Shown here piece by piece: positions 27,719-36,679 of a stretch of 64,000 bases of DNA. The notes under the pieces were generated by a model that made no database searches, had not been told where the DNA came from, and worked only from the letters and a program-made list of their open reading frames with translations. Every line of letters starts with the position of its first letter. Positions within the stretch are counted from its first letter, which is position 1. Position numbers and translations under genes: made by a program. Origin of the DNA: Planctomycetota bacterium (GTDB lineage: Bacteria > Planctomycetota > Uabimicrobiia > Uabimicrobiales > Uabimicrobiaceae); assembly GCA_029260735.1 (NCBI GenBank), contig JAJDCR010000141.1:1-64000 (forward strand), written 5' to 3'.

Positions 27719-27747
27719 TTGCATATTTCTTTCAATTTAGTTAGAAT
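27719..27747 (+). promoter_or_regulatory. Promoter of the B12-HTH/RND/ferrochelatase operon
   Basis: TTGCAT (27719-27724) and TAGAAT (27742-27747) with a 17-bp spacer, about 80 bases before the regulator start. Confidence 0.5.
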
Positions 27748-27826
27748 AAAAACAAAAATTAAGAAAGATTTTCAAGACATCTCAAGAAAATTCCTAAAAC
27801 TAAAGGATTTCCTTCAAAGGGTATTT

Positions 27827-28759
27827 ATGAAAAGAAAGAATCGAGTACTCCAAGATCTCCAAGAGCAGTATCTAAATTTTCTAGTTCAGGGAGAAGCCTA
27901 TGCCGCTTCCTCTGTTATAGAGGAAGCGTTGGAACAAGATAAAAACTTAATAGAGTTGTATCTCTATATTCTAGCTCCTGCTTTAGTGGAAATAGGAGAA
28001 CTTTGGCACAAAGGCGAAATTAACATTGCCCAAGAACATTTGGCTACTCAAATAACTTTTGATCAAATGGAGAAACTACGGCAAAAATTTAAAGCAAAAA
28101 TAAAATTGGGTTTACGAGCTATCGTGACAACAGTAGAGAAAGAGATGCACTCTATAGGAGCTCGTATGGTAGCAGATTTTCTTAGTCTAAACGGTTGGGA
28201 TGTAGATTATTTAGGAGCCGATATTCCTTGCCAAGACCTAGTCGATTTTGTTCGCAAAAGACAACCTGACCTAGTCGCCATATCTGTTACTTTACCTAAC
28301 TGCCTCCCCCACACAGCAAAAACCATTAAAGCTCTTCGTTGCCTTCCCAATCAGCCTAAAATTCTCATCGGGGGAGCCGCTCTTAGCGAGCAAAACCAAG
28401 TCGTTGAAAATTTAGGGGCCGACTCTACCGCAGGAGACGCCTTAGAAGCCGTACGAGAAGCCCACCGCCTGCTTGGAATCAGTGATAAAGAAGGAACTTT
28501 AGAGCAATATCTTAAAAAAGTAGGTAAACGTCTGCAAAAACTTCGCAAAGGAAAGAGTTGGAGCCAGCAACAACTAGCTAACTCATCGGGCCTAGACCGT
28601 ACTTATATTAGTGCAATGGAACATGGCAAACAAAATGTTACTATCGGAGCGCTTTACAAGCTAGCCAATGCTTTAAAAATATCTGTAGATCAATTTTTAA
28701 TAGACTCCGCGGATGAAACAATTCTTCTTTTTGACGAAAATGTTAACTTAGCCGAGTAA
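27827..28759 (+). CDS. Cobalamin-binding, CarH-like sensor with C-terminal XRE HTH
   Basis: Residues about 5-90 form the helical cap of B12-binding regulators, including W60 then nine residues then E70-H71, the motif that covers the upper face of adenosylcobalamin in the photoreceptor CarH. Residues about 95-217 are the Rossmann-like B12 domain: E106-M-H108-S-I-G111 (His108 as lower axial ligand), exactly 41 residues, S-V-T, 26 residues, then GG. Residues 231-291 are a Cro/CI-type helix-turn-helix (SWSQQQLANSSGLDRTYISA). In CarH and LitR the DNA-binding part is MerR-type and N-terminal, so this arrangement is unusual. The ATG at 27827 has AAGG about seven bases upstream; frames opening at 27707 lack a site. 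It is the first gene of the RND-ferrochelatase operon. Light sensing is inferred from the motif. Confidence 0.85.
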   Translation: MKRKNRVLQDLQEQYLNFLVQGEAYAASSVIEEALEQDKNLIELYLYILAPALVEIGELWHKGEINIAQEHLATQITFDQMEKLRQKFKAKIKLGLRAIVTTVEKEMHSIGARMVADFLSLNGWDVDYLGADIPCQDLVDFVRKRQPDLVAISVTLPNCLPHTAKTIKALRCLPNQPKILIGGAALSEQNQVVENLGADSTAGDALEAVREAHRLLGISDKEGTLEQYLKKVGKRLQKLRKGKSWSQQQLANSSGLDRTYISAMEHGKQNVTIGALYKLANALKISVDQFLIDSADETILLFDENVNLAE

Positions 28760-28770
28760 GGAAATTCACA

Positions 28771-30099
28771 ATGCAATCACTTCCCCTTATTAGAAAAGTA
28801 CTTCTAGGTTTGGTTATCCCTGCGATAATCATTGTAATTGGGCATACTGCTCAAAAAAAACTCGCTAGTATGCGAAAGAAACCCCAAAAAAAGATAGAAA
28901 AAATTGCTCCTCTCGTCGAAGTAATGGAGGTGTTAAAAAAAGATATTCCTGTTGTTGTCAAAGGTTATGGTAAAGTTCGTCCCACTCGTTCTGCTATTTT
29001 AACCTCAGAAGTAGAAGGAATAGCTCATCAAGTTCTCTCTCGTCTCAAAGCAGGCTACTTTGTCAAAAAAGGGGAGCTTTTAGCTCAAATTAATCCCATC
29101 AACTACGAACTCAAAGTAAACAAACTGGAAGCGGGAGTTCAGAAGCTAGAAGTGGGAATTTTACATCTAGAGCAAGAGAAAAAAAACATAGAACGCCGTA
29201 TTCGTATTTTACAGCAAAGTCTAAAATTGGCAGAAACTCAGCGAGAAAGATCCTTTGATCTACGAAAAAGTGGAGCTGCCAGCGATCAGATTTGGGACCA
29301 AGATCGCTTAAGCTACTTAGAGCAATCCAGTCGTCTTGTAGAATTACAAAACCAATATAGCTTAATCCCTCTACGCATTCAAGAAACCCAAGCCGAATTA
29401 AAGTCCACTCAAGCCGAACTTTCTCAAGCCAAGGTTGACTTGCAACGTACTTTTATCAAGGCTCCTTTTGCCGCCCGAGTGAAAAGTGCTAACTTAGAAG
29501 AAGGCGAAATGGTGCGAGTTGGTTCTTCCTTAGCTGTTTTAGATGATTATAATTTAGTAGAAATCCCCGTTATGCTTTCCAAAGAGGATTTTTACAAAAT
29601 TGGCTTAAACGCCCAAGACATTCGAGAGATCCACTACCAAGAAAAAGAAGTCAGAGCCAAAGTCTACACAACGATGGGAGAAGAAACATTTTTTTGGCCA
29701 GGGCGAGTAATTCGAGTTGAACCCATGAACGAAGCAGCTCGTACTATTCCGATTATTGTTGCAGTTGAAAACCCCTGGGGAGATGATAGTAAAGTCGGAG
29801 ACTACCAAGAAAAAAGAAAACCTATCTTAATGTCGGGAATGTTTTGTTCGGTAGAAATAACCGGAGAAACCATAAAAGATACTATTACTATTCCTCGTGC
29901 AAGTATTCATGAAAATAACCTAGTTTATTTGGCTAAAGAGTCGAAGCTTTTTATCCAAGAAATTCAAATAAACTATAGGTTCGGAGACGAAATCATCATC
30001 AAGAGCGGCTTAGACTCTGGAGATAAAATCATTATGACTCCTATTCTTTTTCCTGTTTCTGGGATAGAACTCCAAATCTCAGAGGAGAAAAAACCATGA
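28771..30099 (+). CDS. RND efflux periplasmic adaptor (membrane fusion protein)
   Basis: An N-terminal membrane anchor (KVLLGLVIPAIIIVIG) precedes a lipoyl/barrel-sandwich half (AILTSEVEGIAHQV, LKAGYFVKKGELLAQINP), a long coiled-coil hairpin (about 110-225), the second lipoyl half (TFIKAPFAARVKSANLEEG) and beta-barrel and membrane-proximal domains. It links the inner-membrane pump to an outer-membrane channel; none is encoded here. AAGGA precedes the ATG. The gene starts 11 bases after the B12-HTH stop and overlaps the pump gene by 4 bases. At 442 residues it is somewhat longer than AcrA. Confidence 0.9.
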   Translation: MQSLPLIRKVLLGLVIPAIIIVIGHTAQKKLASMRKKPQKKIEKIAPLVEVMEVLKKDIPVVVKGYGKVRPTRSAILTSEVEGIAHQVLSRLKAGYFVKKGELLAQINPINYELKVNKLEAGVQKLEVGILHLEQEKKNIERRIRILQQSLKLAETQRERSFDLRKSGAASDQIWDQDRLSYLEQSSRLVELQNQYSLIPLRIQETQAELKSTQAELSQAKVDLQRTFIKAPFAARVKSANLEEGEMVRVGSSLAVLDDYNLVEIPVMLSKEDFYKIGLNAQDIREIHYQEKEVRAKVYTTMGEETFFWPGRVIRVEPMNEAARTIPIIVAVENPWGDDSKVGDYQEKRKPILMSGMFCSVEITGETIKDTITIPRASIHENNLVYLAKESKLFIQEIQINYRFGDEIIIKSGLDSGDKIIMTPILFPVSGIELQISEEKKP

Positions 30100-33000
30100 A
30101 GAATTTTATTGCCTACACTATACGTTATCCGGTTTTTTCTAATCTCTTAATGGTTGCTCTACTTTTGGGAGGAGTATTTGCCGCAACAAAGTTAAAACGC
30201 GAAAGACTCCCCTCTTTTTCTCTAGAGCGCATCTATGTATCTGTTCCCTATCCCGATGCTCTTGCAAAAGAAGTCGAAGAAGCCATCTGTATCAAAGTTG
30301 AAGAAGCCATTGAAGGGGTTGATGGAATCAAAAAAGTCACCTCGACGGCAGCGGAGAATAATGGTCGTGTTATCATTGAACTAGAGGTGGGCTCGGATAT
30401 GCAAACCGTACTTAATGAAGTGCGTAATCGCGTAGACAGTATCGACACATTTCCCGAAAAAGCAGAAAAACCCATCATCAGCGAAATGCTTAGGCGTGAC
30501 CAGATGATTAACCTCGCTCTCTATGGAAATGCGAATGAGCAAACTCTAAAAGAACTTGGCCGCACCATTAAAGATGAAGTCGTCAATCTTCCTGGTATCA
30601 GCCAAGTTACTTGGTCAGGAATCCGAGAGTATGAAATAGCCATTGAGGTTTCTCAAGCCGCTCTTCGAGAGTACCAACTCAGTTTTCAAGAGGTGGCCGA
30701 TAGTGTTCGTAAAAGTAGCCTCAACCTCCCAGGAGGTACTTTGCGAACAAAGAACCAAGAAATCCGTCTACAAACAAAAGCTCGTAAGTATACAGGAAAA
30801 GAATACGCCGACATTGTTGTACGAACAGAAACAAACGGCAGCTCAATTTACTTAAGCCAAGTAGCTGATATCAAAGATGGTTTTGAAGAAGAGTTGCGCC
30901 AAGGTTACTTTAATCAAAAACCTGCTGTCCTTATTAGTATTTACAAAACAGATGATGAAGACGCTCTTCTCATCACAAAAACAATACGTGAATATTGCGA
31001 AAACAAGAAAGAAGAACTACCCACGGGCTTAAATTTAGCTATTTGGTCTGACGGTTCCAAGGTAATTCAAGCAAGAATGGACTTGCTCCTAAATAACGGA
31101 AAGCTTGGATTTATTCTTGTTTTATTAGCCTTAGGGTTTTTCTTAAGCTTAAAACTATCTTTCTGGGTAGCAATGGGAGTTCCTATTTCTTTTGGAGGAG
31201 GACTAATTGTCCTTTGGCTCTGTGGTAGTACTCTTAACCTCATTAGCATGTTCGCCTTGATTATGGCTTTAGGGATTGTTGTCGATGATGCTATTGTTGT
31301 GGGAGAAAACATCTATAGCTACCGACAAAAAGGCAAAAAACCCTTTGAAGCAGCAGTCCAAGCTACTACAGAAGTTGCTGGTCCCGTGATCGCAGCTGTC
31401 TTAACCTCCATTATTGCTTTTGCCCCTATGCTTATTATTGGGGGAACTATGGGAAAAATCATTAAAGAAATTCCCATGGTTATGATCGCTGTTTTGAGTG
31501 CTTCTCTTATAGAATGTCTTTTTATTCTACCCGCTCACCTAAATTACGAAGAAAAAAAGAAAAAAAGCAAAGTGGATCGTTTTCAGGAAAAGCTACAAAA
31601 AATAATAGATTTTTTTATTGAAAAAATCTACAAGCCTCCATATTTTTGGTCTTTGCGTAACAAAAATATAATTCTTGCTTTATCCTTAGGCATAGGGATG
31701 TTTTCGCTCGGACTTATTAAGGGAGGACTGGTTCCTTTTATCTTTTTTCCCAAACTCGACAGCGAGAAGCTAGAGTCCCAAGTAGTTTTTCCCCCTGGCA
31801 CCCCTGCCGAGGTTACCTTAGCAACTGTGAGAAAAATTGAATCCGCCGCCTATAAAATAAACGAAGTCTATGCCAAAGATGGGCCTCCTATCGTCCAACA
31901 AGTATATTCTGTTGTAGGTGAAGGGACAGGGTTTGATAGCGAAATCAATACAAACGTAGGTTACGTTATGATTGAACTCAACCCAGGCGAAGAAAGAAGC
32001 ATTCACAGCGACCAGATCAGCATTATTTGGCGCGACTTTAACGGCCCTGTTCCTGGTGCCCTTTCTCTTACTTTTGGTAGCGGAATGAACCACGGAGGAG
32101 GAAAACCGATAGAAATTGCTCTTCTAGGAAAAGACTATGATACCCTAATTTCGGCAGCAGAGGATTTAAAAAAAGAGCTCAACTCCCTAGAAGGAGTTTA
32201 TGACGTAGAAGATGATTACCGACCAGGTAAGCTCCAGATCCTACCCAAAATCAAGCCAGAAGCCCGTCTTCTAGGTATTAACGAGAGAATGGTAGGAGAG
32301 CAGCTTTTCCAAGGTTTTTCAGGAGAAGAAGCTCTTCGTTTACAAAGAGGCCCTGATGAAGTCAAGGTGAAAATTCGCTACCCTAGAAATGAAAGAGACA
32401 GCTTTGCTCAATTAAAATCTATTCAAATCCGATTGAACGACAACAGCGAAATCCCTTTTACAGAGATAGCTGATATTGAAATGAAGCGAGGCCCAGCCAA
32501 AATCACACGGCAAAGAGGCATGCGTCAAATCAAAGTCACGGCCGATGTCGATCAGACAAAAGTTCCGGGTGGAAAAATTGCTGCTCAATTAAAAGAAGAT
32601 TTTTTGCCTCAACTGCTGGCAAAATTTCCAGGAATCACTCACTCCCTAGAAGGACAACAGCAAGAGCGAAGGGAGTCGATGCAAGATTTAACTATAGGGT
32701 TTACCTTCTCTTTGTTTGGTATTTTTGCTGTTCTCTCCATTGTTTTTGGATCATACATCCAACCTCTTATCATTATGTGTGTAATCCCTTTTGGCTATAT
32801 AGGAGCCGTTATCGGCCACTGGGCTTTGGGCTATCCCTTAACCATGATGAGCATGTTTGGAATTGTTGCTCTATCTGGAATTGTTGTTAATGACTCTCTC
32901 GTCTTAATTGCTCGAATCAATACAAACATCAAAAATGGGCTAGATCCACTACAAGCCGTCGAGGCAGGAGGAGTCGAAAGATTTCGAGCCATTATATTAA

Positions 33001-33257
33001 CAAGCATAACCACTGTAGCAGGACTTTTGCCGATTATGTTTGAAAAGAGTCTACAAGCCCAGTTTGTTATCCCTATGGCTTTGTCTCTTTCCTCTGGACT
33101 AATCTTTGCCACTTTTTTAACCCTATTTCTCGTGCCTTGCCTTTTTCTTTACTTAAACACCGCACGATGTATTGTTTATTGGCTTATCCACAACACTTGG
33201 CCCACAAGTGCACAAGTAGAGCCCGCTTATCGATATAGAAAAGAAGGAGTAAACTAA
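30096..33257 (+). CDS. RND-family efflux pump (AcrB/HAE-1 type)
   Basis: A 1053-residue proton-driven transporter with 12 predicted membrane helices and two large periplasmic loops. The proton-relay acidic pair is in the TM4 segment ALGIVVDDAIVVGENI, and the second half repeats the fold (GIVALSGIVVNDSLVLIARI). Its start overlaps the adaptor stop (ATGA) with GAGGAG upstream, and its stop overlaps the ferrochelatase start (TAATG). The position between a B12-dependent regulator and ferrochelatase suggests a porphyrin, haem or other photosensitising compound as substrate, but drugs or lipids are equally possible from sequence alone. Confidence 0.93.
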   Translation: MKNFIAYTIRYPVFSNLLMVALLLGGVFAATKLKRERLPSFSLERIYVSVPYPDALAKEVEEAICIKVEEAIEGVDGIKKVTSTAAENNGRVIIELEVGSDMQTVLNEVRNRVDSIDTFPEKAEKPIISEMLRRDQMINLALYGNANEQTLKELGRTIKDEVVNLPGISQVTWSGIREYEIAIEVSQAALREYQLSFQEVADSVRKSSLNLPGGTLRTKNQEIRLQTKARKYTGKEYADIVVRTETNGSSIYLSQVADIKDGFEEELRQGYFNQKPAVLISIYKTDDEDALLITKTIREYCENKKEELPTGLNLAIWSDGSKVIQARMDLLLNNGKLGFILVLLALGFFLSLKLSFWVAMGVPISFGGGLIVLWLCGSTLNLISMFALIMALGIVVDDAIVVGENIYSYRQKGKKPFEAAVQATTEVAGPVIAAVLTSIIAFAPMLIIGGTMGKIIKEIPMVMIAVLSASLIECLFILPAHLNYEEKKKKSKVDRFQEKLQKIIDFFIEKIYKPPYFWSLRNKNIILALSLGIGMFSLGLIKGGLVPFIFFPKLDSEKLESQVVFPPGTPAEVTLATVRKIESAAYKINEVYAKDGPPIVQQVYSVVGEGTGFDSEINTNVGYVMIELNPGEERSIHSDQISIIWRDFNGPVPGALSLTFGSGMNHGGGKPIEIALLGKDYDTLISAAEDLKKELNSLEGVYDVEDDYRPGKLQILPKIKPEARLLGINERMVGEQLFQGFSGEEALRLQRGPDEVKVKIRYPRNERDSFAQLKSIQIRLNDNSEIPFTEIADIEMKRGPAKITRQRGMRQIKVTADVDQTKVPGGKIAAQLKEDFLPQLLAKFPGITHSLEGQQQERRESMQDLTIGFTFSLFGIFAVLSIVFGSYIQPLIIMCVIPFGYIGAVIGHWALGYPLTMMSMFGIVALSGIVVNDSLVLIARINTNIKNGLDPLQAVEAGGVERFRAIILTSITTVAGLLPIMFEKSLQAQFVIPMALSLSSGLIFATFLTLFLVPCLFLYLNTARCIVYWLIHNTWPTSAQVEPAYRYRKEGVN

Positions 33258-34393
33258 TGACGGAACTTTTCCGTGGACAACGTGATTATGATCACAAACA
33301 GGTACCCAAACTAGGCATTTTATTAACCAACTTAGGTACCCCAGATGAACCCACTACCAAAGCTTTACGGAAATATTTGGCGGAATTTCTGTGGGATCCC
33401 AGAGTGATTGAAGTATCTCGGCCACTATGGTGGCTAATTCTCAACGGTATCATATTGCGCACTCGGCCCAAAAATTCTGCCGCCCTTTACCGCGCCATTT
33501 GGACAGAAGAAGGCTCTCCTCTCCTTTTAATCTGTCGTGAACAAGAAAAAAAATTCATAACACGACTAGAAGAAGAAGTAGGCAATCCTATTGCGGTTGC
33601 TCTTGGTATGCGCTATGGCAATCCTTCTATTGATAGTGCCCTTGAGTCTCTTCGGAAACAAGGAGCTCAAAAATTGCTGGTTCTTCCTCTTTACCCTCAA
33701 TACTCCGCTTCCACTAGCGCCTCTAGTTTTGATTCTGTTGCTGATACACTAAAAACATGGCGATGGATACCCGATTTTCGAATGGTCATGTCCTACCATG
33801 ACCATCCGCTCTATATCAAAGCTCTCGCCAACAGTGTGCGAGAGTATTGGGAAAAAAATGGAAAAACAGAAAAACTCTTAATGTCTTTTCATGGAATACC
33901 TAAGCGATATCTATACAATGGAGACCCCTACCACTGCCAATGCCATAAGACAGGACGTTTAGTTGCTAAGGAGCTAGAACTTAGCGAAAAAGAGTACATG
34001 GTGAGCTTTCAGTCTCTTTTTGGAAAAGAAGAATGGCTTCAACCCTACACCGATAAAACCATGGAAAGTTGGGGTAAAAACGGAGTTAAATCCGTCTCTG
34101 TTATGTGCCCAGGCTTTTCAGCAGATTGCTTAGAGACGATTGAAGAAATCGACCAAGAGAATCGGGCTATTTTTCTCGAATCAGGCGGAAAAGAGTTCCA
34201 TTATATACCTGCTTTAAATTCACGCGATGATTTTATTGAGTGCTTAGTCCAAGTTTCTTTAAGCAATATGCAAGGATGGTTTACAACAAAAGACAAGTGG
34301 GATGCCAAAAAAGTGGAAGAGGAGATGGCTCATTGCCAAAAGCTAGTGGAAAAATCGCAGAAACATTTTTCCCAACTGGATATGATCGTTTAA
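33257..34393 (+). CDS. hemH: Ferrochelatase
   Basis: Inserts iron into protoporphyrin IX (or coproporphyrin III) in haem synthesis. Landmarks are ILLTNLGTPDEPT at the N-terminus, RPKNSAALYRAIWTEEGSPL, LPLYPQYSASTSAS, the catalytic His in LMSFHGIPKRY, VSFQSLFGKEEWLQPYTD and the acidic CPGFSADCLETIEEI. At 378 residues it is slightly long, with a Lys/Glu-rich C-terminal helix. GGAG precedes the ATG and the start shares a base with the pump stop. Ending an operon led by a CarH-like regulator makes biological sense: protoporphyrin is phototoxic and ferrochelatase removes it. Confidence 0.95.
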   Translation: MTELFRGQRDYDHKQVPKLGILLTNLGTPDEPTTKALRKYLAEFLWDPRVIEVSRPLWWLILNGIILRTRPKNSAALYRAIWTEEGSPLLLICREQEKKFITRLEEEVGNPIAVALGMRYGNPSIDSALESLRKQGAQKLLVLPLYPQYSASTSASSFDSVADTLKTWRWIPDFRMVMSYHDHPLYIKALANSVREYWEKNGKTEKLLMSFHGIPKRYLYNGDPYHCQCHKTGRLVAKELELSEKEYMVSFQSLFGKEEWLQPYTDKTMESWGKNGVKSVSVMCPGFSADCLETIEEIDQENRAIFLESGGKEFHYIPALNSRDDFIECLVQVSLSNMQGWFTTKDKWDAKKVEEEMAHCQKLVEKSQKHFSQLDMIV

Positions 34394-34413
34394 GCGATTA
34401 TTGTTTTGAGCAG

Positions 34414-34510
34414 TATGGAGGGTGAGGCTCCTGCCGAACAGGGGATGTGATTGGCTCTTGATTATAATCTAGGCACATCCCCTGCTCGGCAGGAGCCAAA
34501 GCCCTCCATG
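34414..34510. repeat. REP-like long inverted repeat
   Basis: Arms 34414-34449 and 34474-34510 are near-perfect reverse complements over about 36 bases (one small indel and a few mismatches), separated by a 24-base AT-rich spacer. Each arm contains GGCTCCTGCCGA. I recall similar GAGGCTCCTGCCGAGC-type repeats from planctomycete genomes. It sits between ferrochelatase and glucokinase and could block read-through. Confidence 0.65.
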
Positions 34511-34556
34511 GAAAAAGGTACTTAGAACGGTTTTACATAAAAAAGAGGTAAATTCT

Positions 34557-35540
34557 ATGATATTAGTAGGAGATATCGGAGGAACAAACACTCGTTTAGC
34601 TTTGTATTCATCGGACGAGAAGTACACTCTAATAGAGCAAAAAAAATTTCCCAGTGGTAAGTACGATAGTTTAGAAGCCATTATAAAGATTTTTTTGCAA
34701 GAAAGCTCTCATCAACAAGACATTCACCAAGCTTGTTTTGGAGTAGCTGGTCCAGTGGCCCAAGGAAAATCTAAATTAACGAACTTACATTGGCCGGAAA
34801 TTAATGAAAAGAGCATGATGACTTCGCTGCGTTTAAAAAAAGTATGGTTGATCAATGACTTAGAGGCAAATGCCTATGGCACTTTTGTTTTAAAGGAAGA
34901 AGACTACCTAGTTATTAAAGAAGGGGAAGCTCAAGCGGGAAATGCTGCCATTATTGCTGCAGGAACGGGGCTAGGAGAGGCGGGGCTCTATTGGAATGGA
35001 GTAGACCATAAACCTTTTCCCACCGAAGGAGGGCACACCTCTTTTTCTCCTCAGAGTGATTTACAAATAGGGCTTCTTCTTTATTTACGAAAGAAGTTTT
35101 CTAGTGTTAGTTGGGAAAATGTTCTCTCCGGTCCAGGAATATATCCGATTTACTGCTTTATCCAAGACGCACAGAATTTAGATTTTTCCCAAGATATTCA
35201 AAACCGTCTGTCTCAAGAAAAAGAAAAGGCAGCTCTCATTACCCAAGCAGCTCTCAACAAGACTTGTCCTCGTTGCGAAAAAACCATCGAACTCTTTGTT
35301 GAGCTATATGGAATAGAAGCCGGAAATTTAGCCTTAAAGATGATGGCTGTTAATGGATTGTGGATCGGAGGGGGAATTGCTCCTAAAATTCTTTCTTGCC
35401 TTAACAGCGACACTTTTCGCTCTTATTTTGCTGCTAAAGGTGCCATGAAGCATCTTATGGAAAAAATACCTGTTAAAGTTATTTTAAATGAAGATACTTC
35501 TTTATTGGGAGCAGCTTACTACATCAATAAGAATGCTTAA
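34557..35540 (+). CDS. glk: Glucokinase
   Basis: An ATP-dependent ROK/Glk-fold glucokinase. Visible motifs: phosphate-1 loop VGDIGGTNTRLA, the catalytic Asp in WLINDLEANAYG, AAGTGLGEAGL, the glucose-contacting FPTEGGHTSF and a late GLWIGGGIAPK adenosine segment. Length 327 residues is typical of the E. coli Glk class. The Cys pair in TCPRCEK is not part of the usual zinc motif position of ROK proteins. GAGG precedes the ATG. It stands alone after the REP-like repeat. Confidence 0.92.
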   Translation: MILVGDIGGTNTRLALYSSDEKYTLIEQKKFPSGKYDSLEAIIKIFLQESSHQQDIHQACFGVAGPVAQGKSKLTNLHWPEINEKSMMTSLRLKKVWLINDLEANAYGTFVLKEEDYLVIKEGEAQAGNAAIIAAGTGLGEAGLYWNGVDHKPFPTEGGHTSFSPQSDLQIGLLLYLRKKFSSVSWENVLSGPGIYPIYCFIQDAQNLDFSQDIQNRLSQEKEKAALITQAALNKTCPRCEKTIELFVELYGIEAGNLALKMMAVNGLWIGGGIAPKILSCLNSDTFRSYFAAKGAMKHLMEKIPVKVILNEDTSLLGAAYYINKNA

Positions 35541-35699
35541 GCTTTGGTAAAACGAGTAGATTTGGGGTTTACAAAAACAGAGGAAACGCCTTTAAACAAA
35601 GGGATAGAAACCGGCCAACCACCTCATGCCTTTTAGTAGCTAGCCGGAAAAAGATGTTGATTTTTAAATCAAATCTGATATAATATCTGGAATAAAGAC

Positions 35700-35969
35700 T
35701 TAGAGTCTTTCTTTCAGACCTTTTCCAGGCTTGAAGCTGACTGTTTTGGAAGCTTTGATTTTGATTGGTTCGCCAGTTTTAGGATTGCGACCTTTGCGAG
35801 CCTTTCTTTTCTTCACAGTAAAAGAACCAAAACCAATGAGTTGAACGATACCATCTTTCTTTAGACCTTTTTTCACAGATTCGATGACAGCGTTTACAGC
35901 TCTTTCAGCTTCAGCCTTGGATCTATCCATCTCTTTAGATACAGCTTCGATTAACTGTTTTTTATTCAT
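35700..35969 (-). CDS. hup: HU-family nucleoid protein
   Basis: An 89-residue histone-like DNA-binding protein, near the normal 90. It has the helical N-terminus MNKKQLIEAVSKEM and the beta-arm signature GFGSFTVKKRKARKGRNP with the Arg-Asn-Pro tip that intercalates in DNA. GAGGAG lies before the ATG. A strong promoter lies about 100 bases upstream. It is a single-gene unit. Confidence 0.95.
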   Translation of the reverse strand: MNKKQLIEAVSKEMDRSKAEAERAVNAVIESVKKGLKKDGIVQLIGFGSFTVKKRKARKGRNPKTGEPIKIKASKTVSFKPGKGLKERL

Positions 35970-36044
35970 ATAAAATTCTCCTCAAAAAAAATTCCTAAAA
36001 TTTTTAACAAACTCACCCAACTCATTTCTGAAGTCGAGCTACAA

Positions 36045-36096
36045 CACATATGTGCCGTATGTCTTTAATATTATAGTAAGCTCTTTTTCTCGTCAA
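36045..36096 (-). promoter_or_regulatory. Promoter of hup with a downstream palindrome
   Basis: On the minus strand TTGACG (36096-36091) and a perfect TATAAT (36075-36070) lie 15 bp apart. A 10-bp palindrome, CACATATGTG (36045-36054), sits just after the expected start of transcription and could be an operator. Confidence 0.6.
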
Positions 36097-36642
36097 GTGA
36101 TTTTTTTATTTTTTAATTACCCCCTAGTTTTTATCCCTGCATTAATCGCTAGTTTAGACCCAAGCCCTCTCTTCTATACACCACACAAATCATAAACTAC
36201 TACAAAATATAGACTTGTGCTGCCAAAGAAATCAAAAGAGAAGAGCTCATTACGCCAAAGGAAGGAAGAGAGATATAAGTTATTACTAAAAAACAACTTA
36301 CGGATTCACCATTTCAAAGAGAGAGGCATTCCTTTCTCTATAGTTCTAGTTACCTCGCCTAGCCAAAAGGCCCAAAAAAAAGTTCACATAAAAGTGAACA
36401 TAAACTTTTAAAAGAAAAGATGCAATCACAGCTAAATCAAAGATTTACGAACGAAAAGAGCTAAAACAAGATTCCCAAGTAACTCCAGGCATTGCAGAGC
36501 GCCAACATAAATACCTACAAACAAACATCTTAAATCAAAAAAAACAAATACAACAGACAATAAAGATGTTTTAAGTTCCCAAAAAGGGGGCTTCTACACT
36601 AGTTCGCCAAAAAAAGAACTTTTTTCTTAGAAAAAAATAAGA
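36097..36642. other. Spacer without a confident gene
   Basis: A 64-codon frame at 36217-36411 (GTG start, Lys-rich, no ribosome site) is not convincing. A weak hairpin (GTTCAC/GTGAAC, 36382-36399) and a five-pair stem followed by six T (36601-36626) may mark the end of a transcript. The rest is A-rich with no recognisable feature. Confidence 0.45.
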
Positions 36643-36679
36643 AAAAAAAATGTCTTTTTTTTAAAAAAAATGTCTTTTT
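36643..36679 (+). repeat. 17-bp direct repeat in the prmC leader, with micro-ORFs
   Basis: AAAAAAAATGTCTTTTT occurs at 36643-36659 and again at 36663-36679, ending 10 bases before the prmC ATG. Each copy contains an ATG; the first opens the four-codon frame MSFF-stop. The run of homopolymers makes this stretch prone to slippage. A regulatory role is possible but unproven. Confidence 0.5.

Noticed and set aside
35657-35672. AT-only palindrome TTGATTTTTAAATCAA after hup
   Set aside because: Too weak a stem and no T tail; kept out of the terminator list.
36217-36411. 64-codon Lys-rich frame
   Set aside because: GTG start without a ribosome site, biased composition and a hairpin at its end; probably chance in an A-rich spacer.
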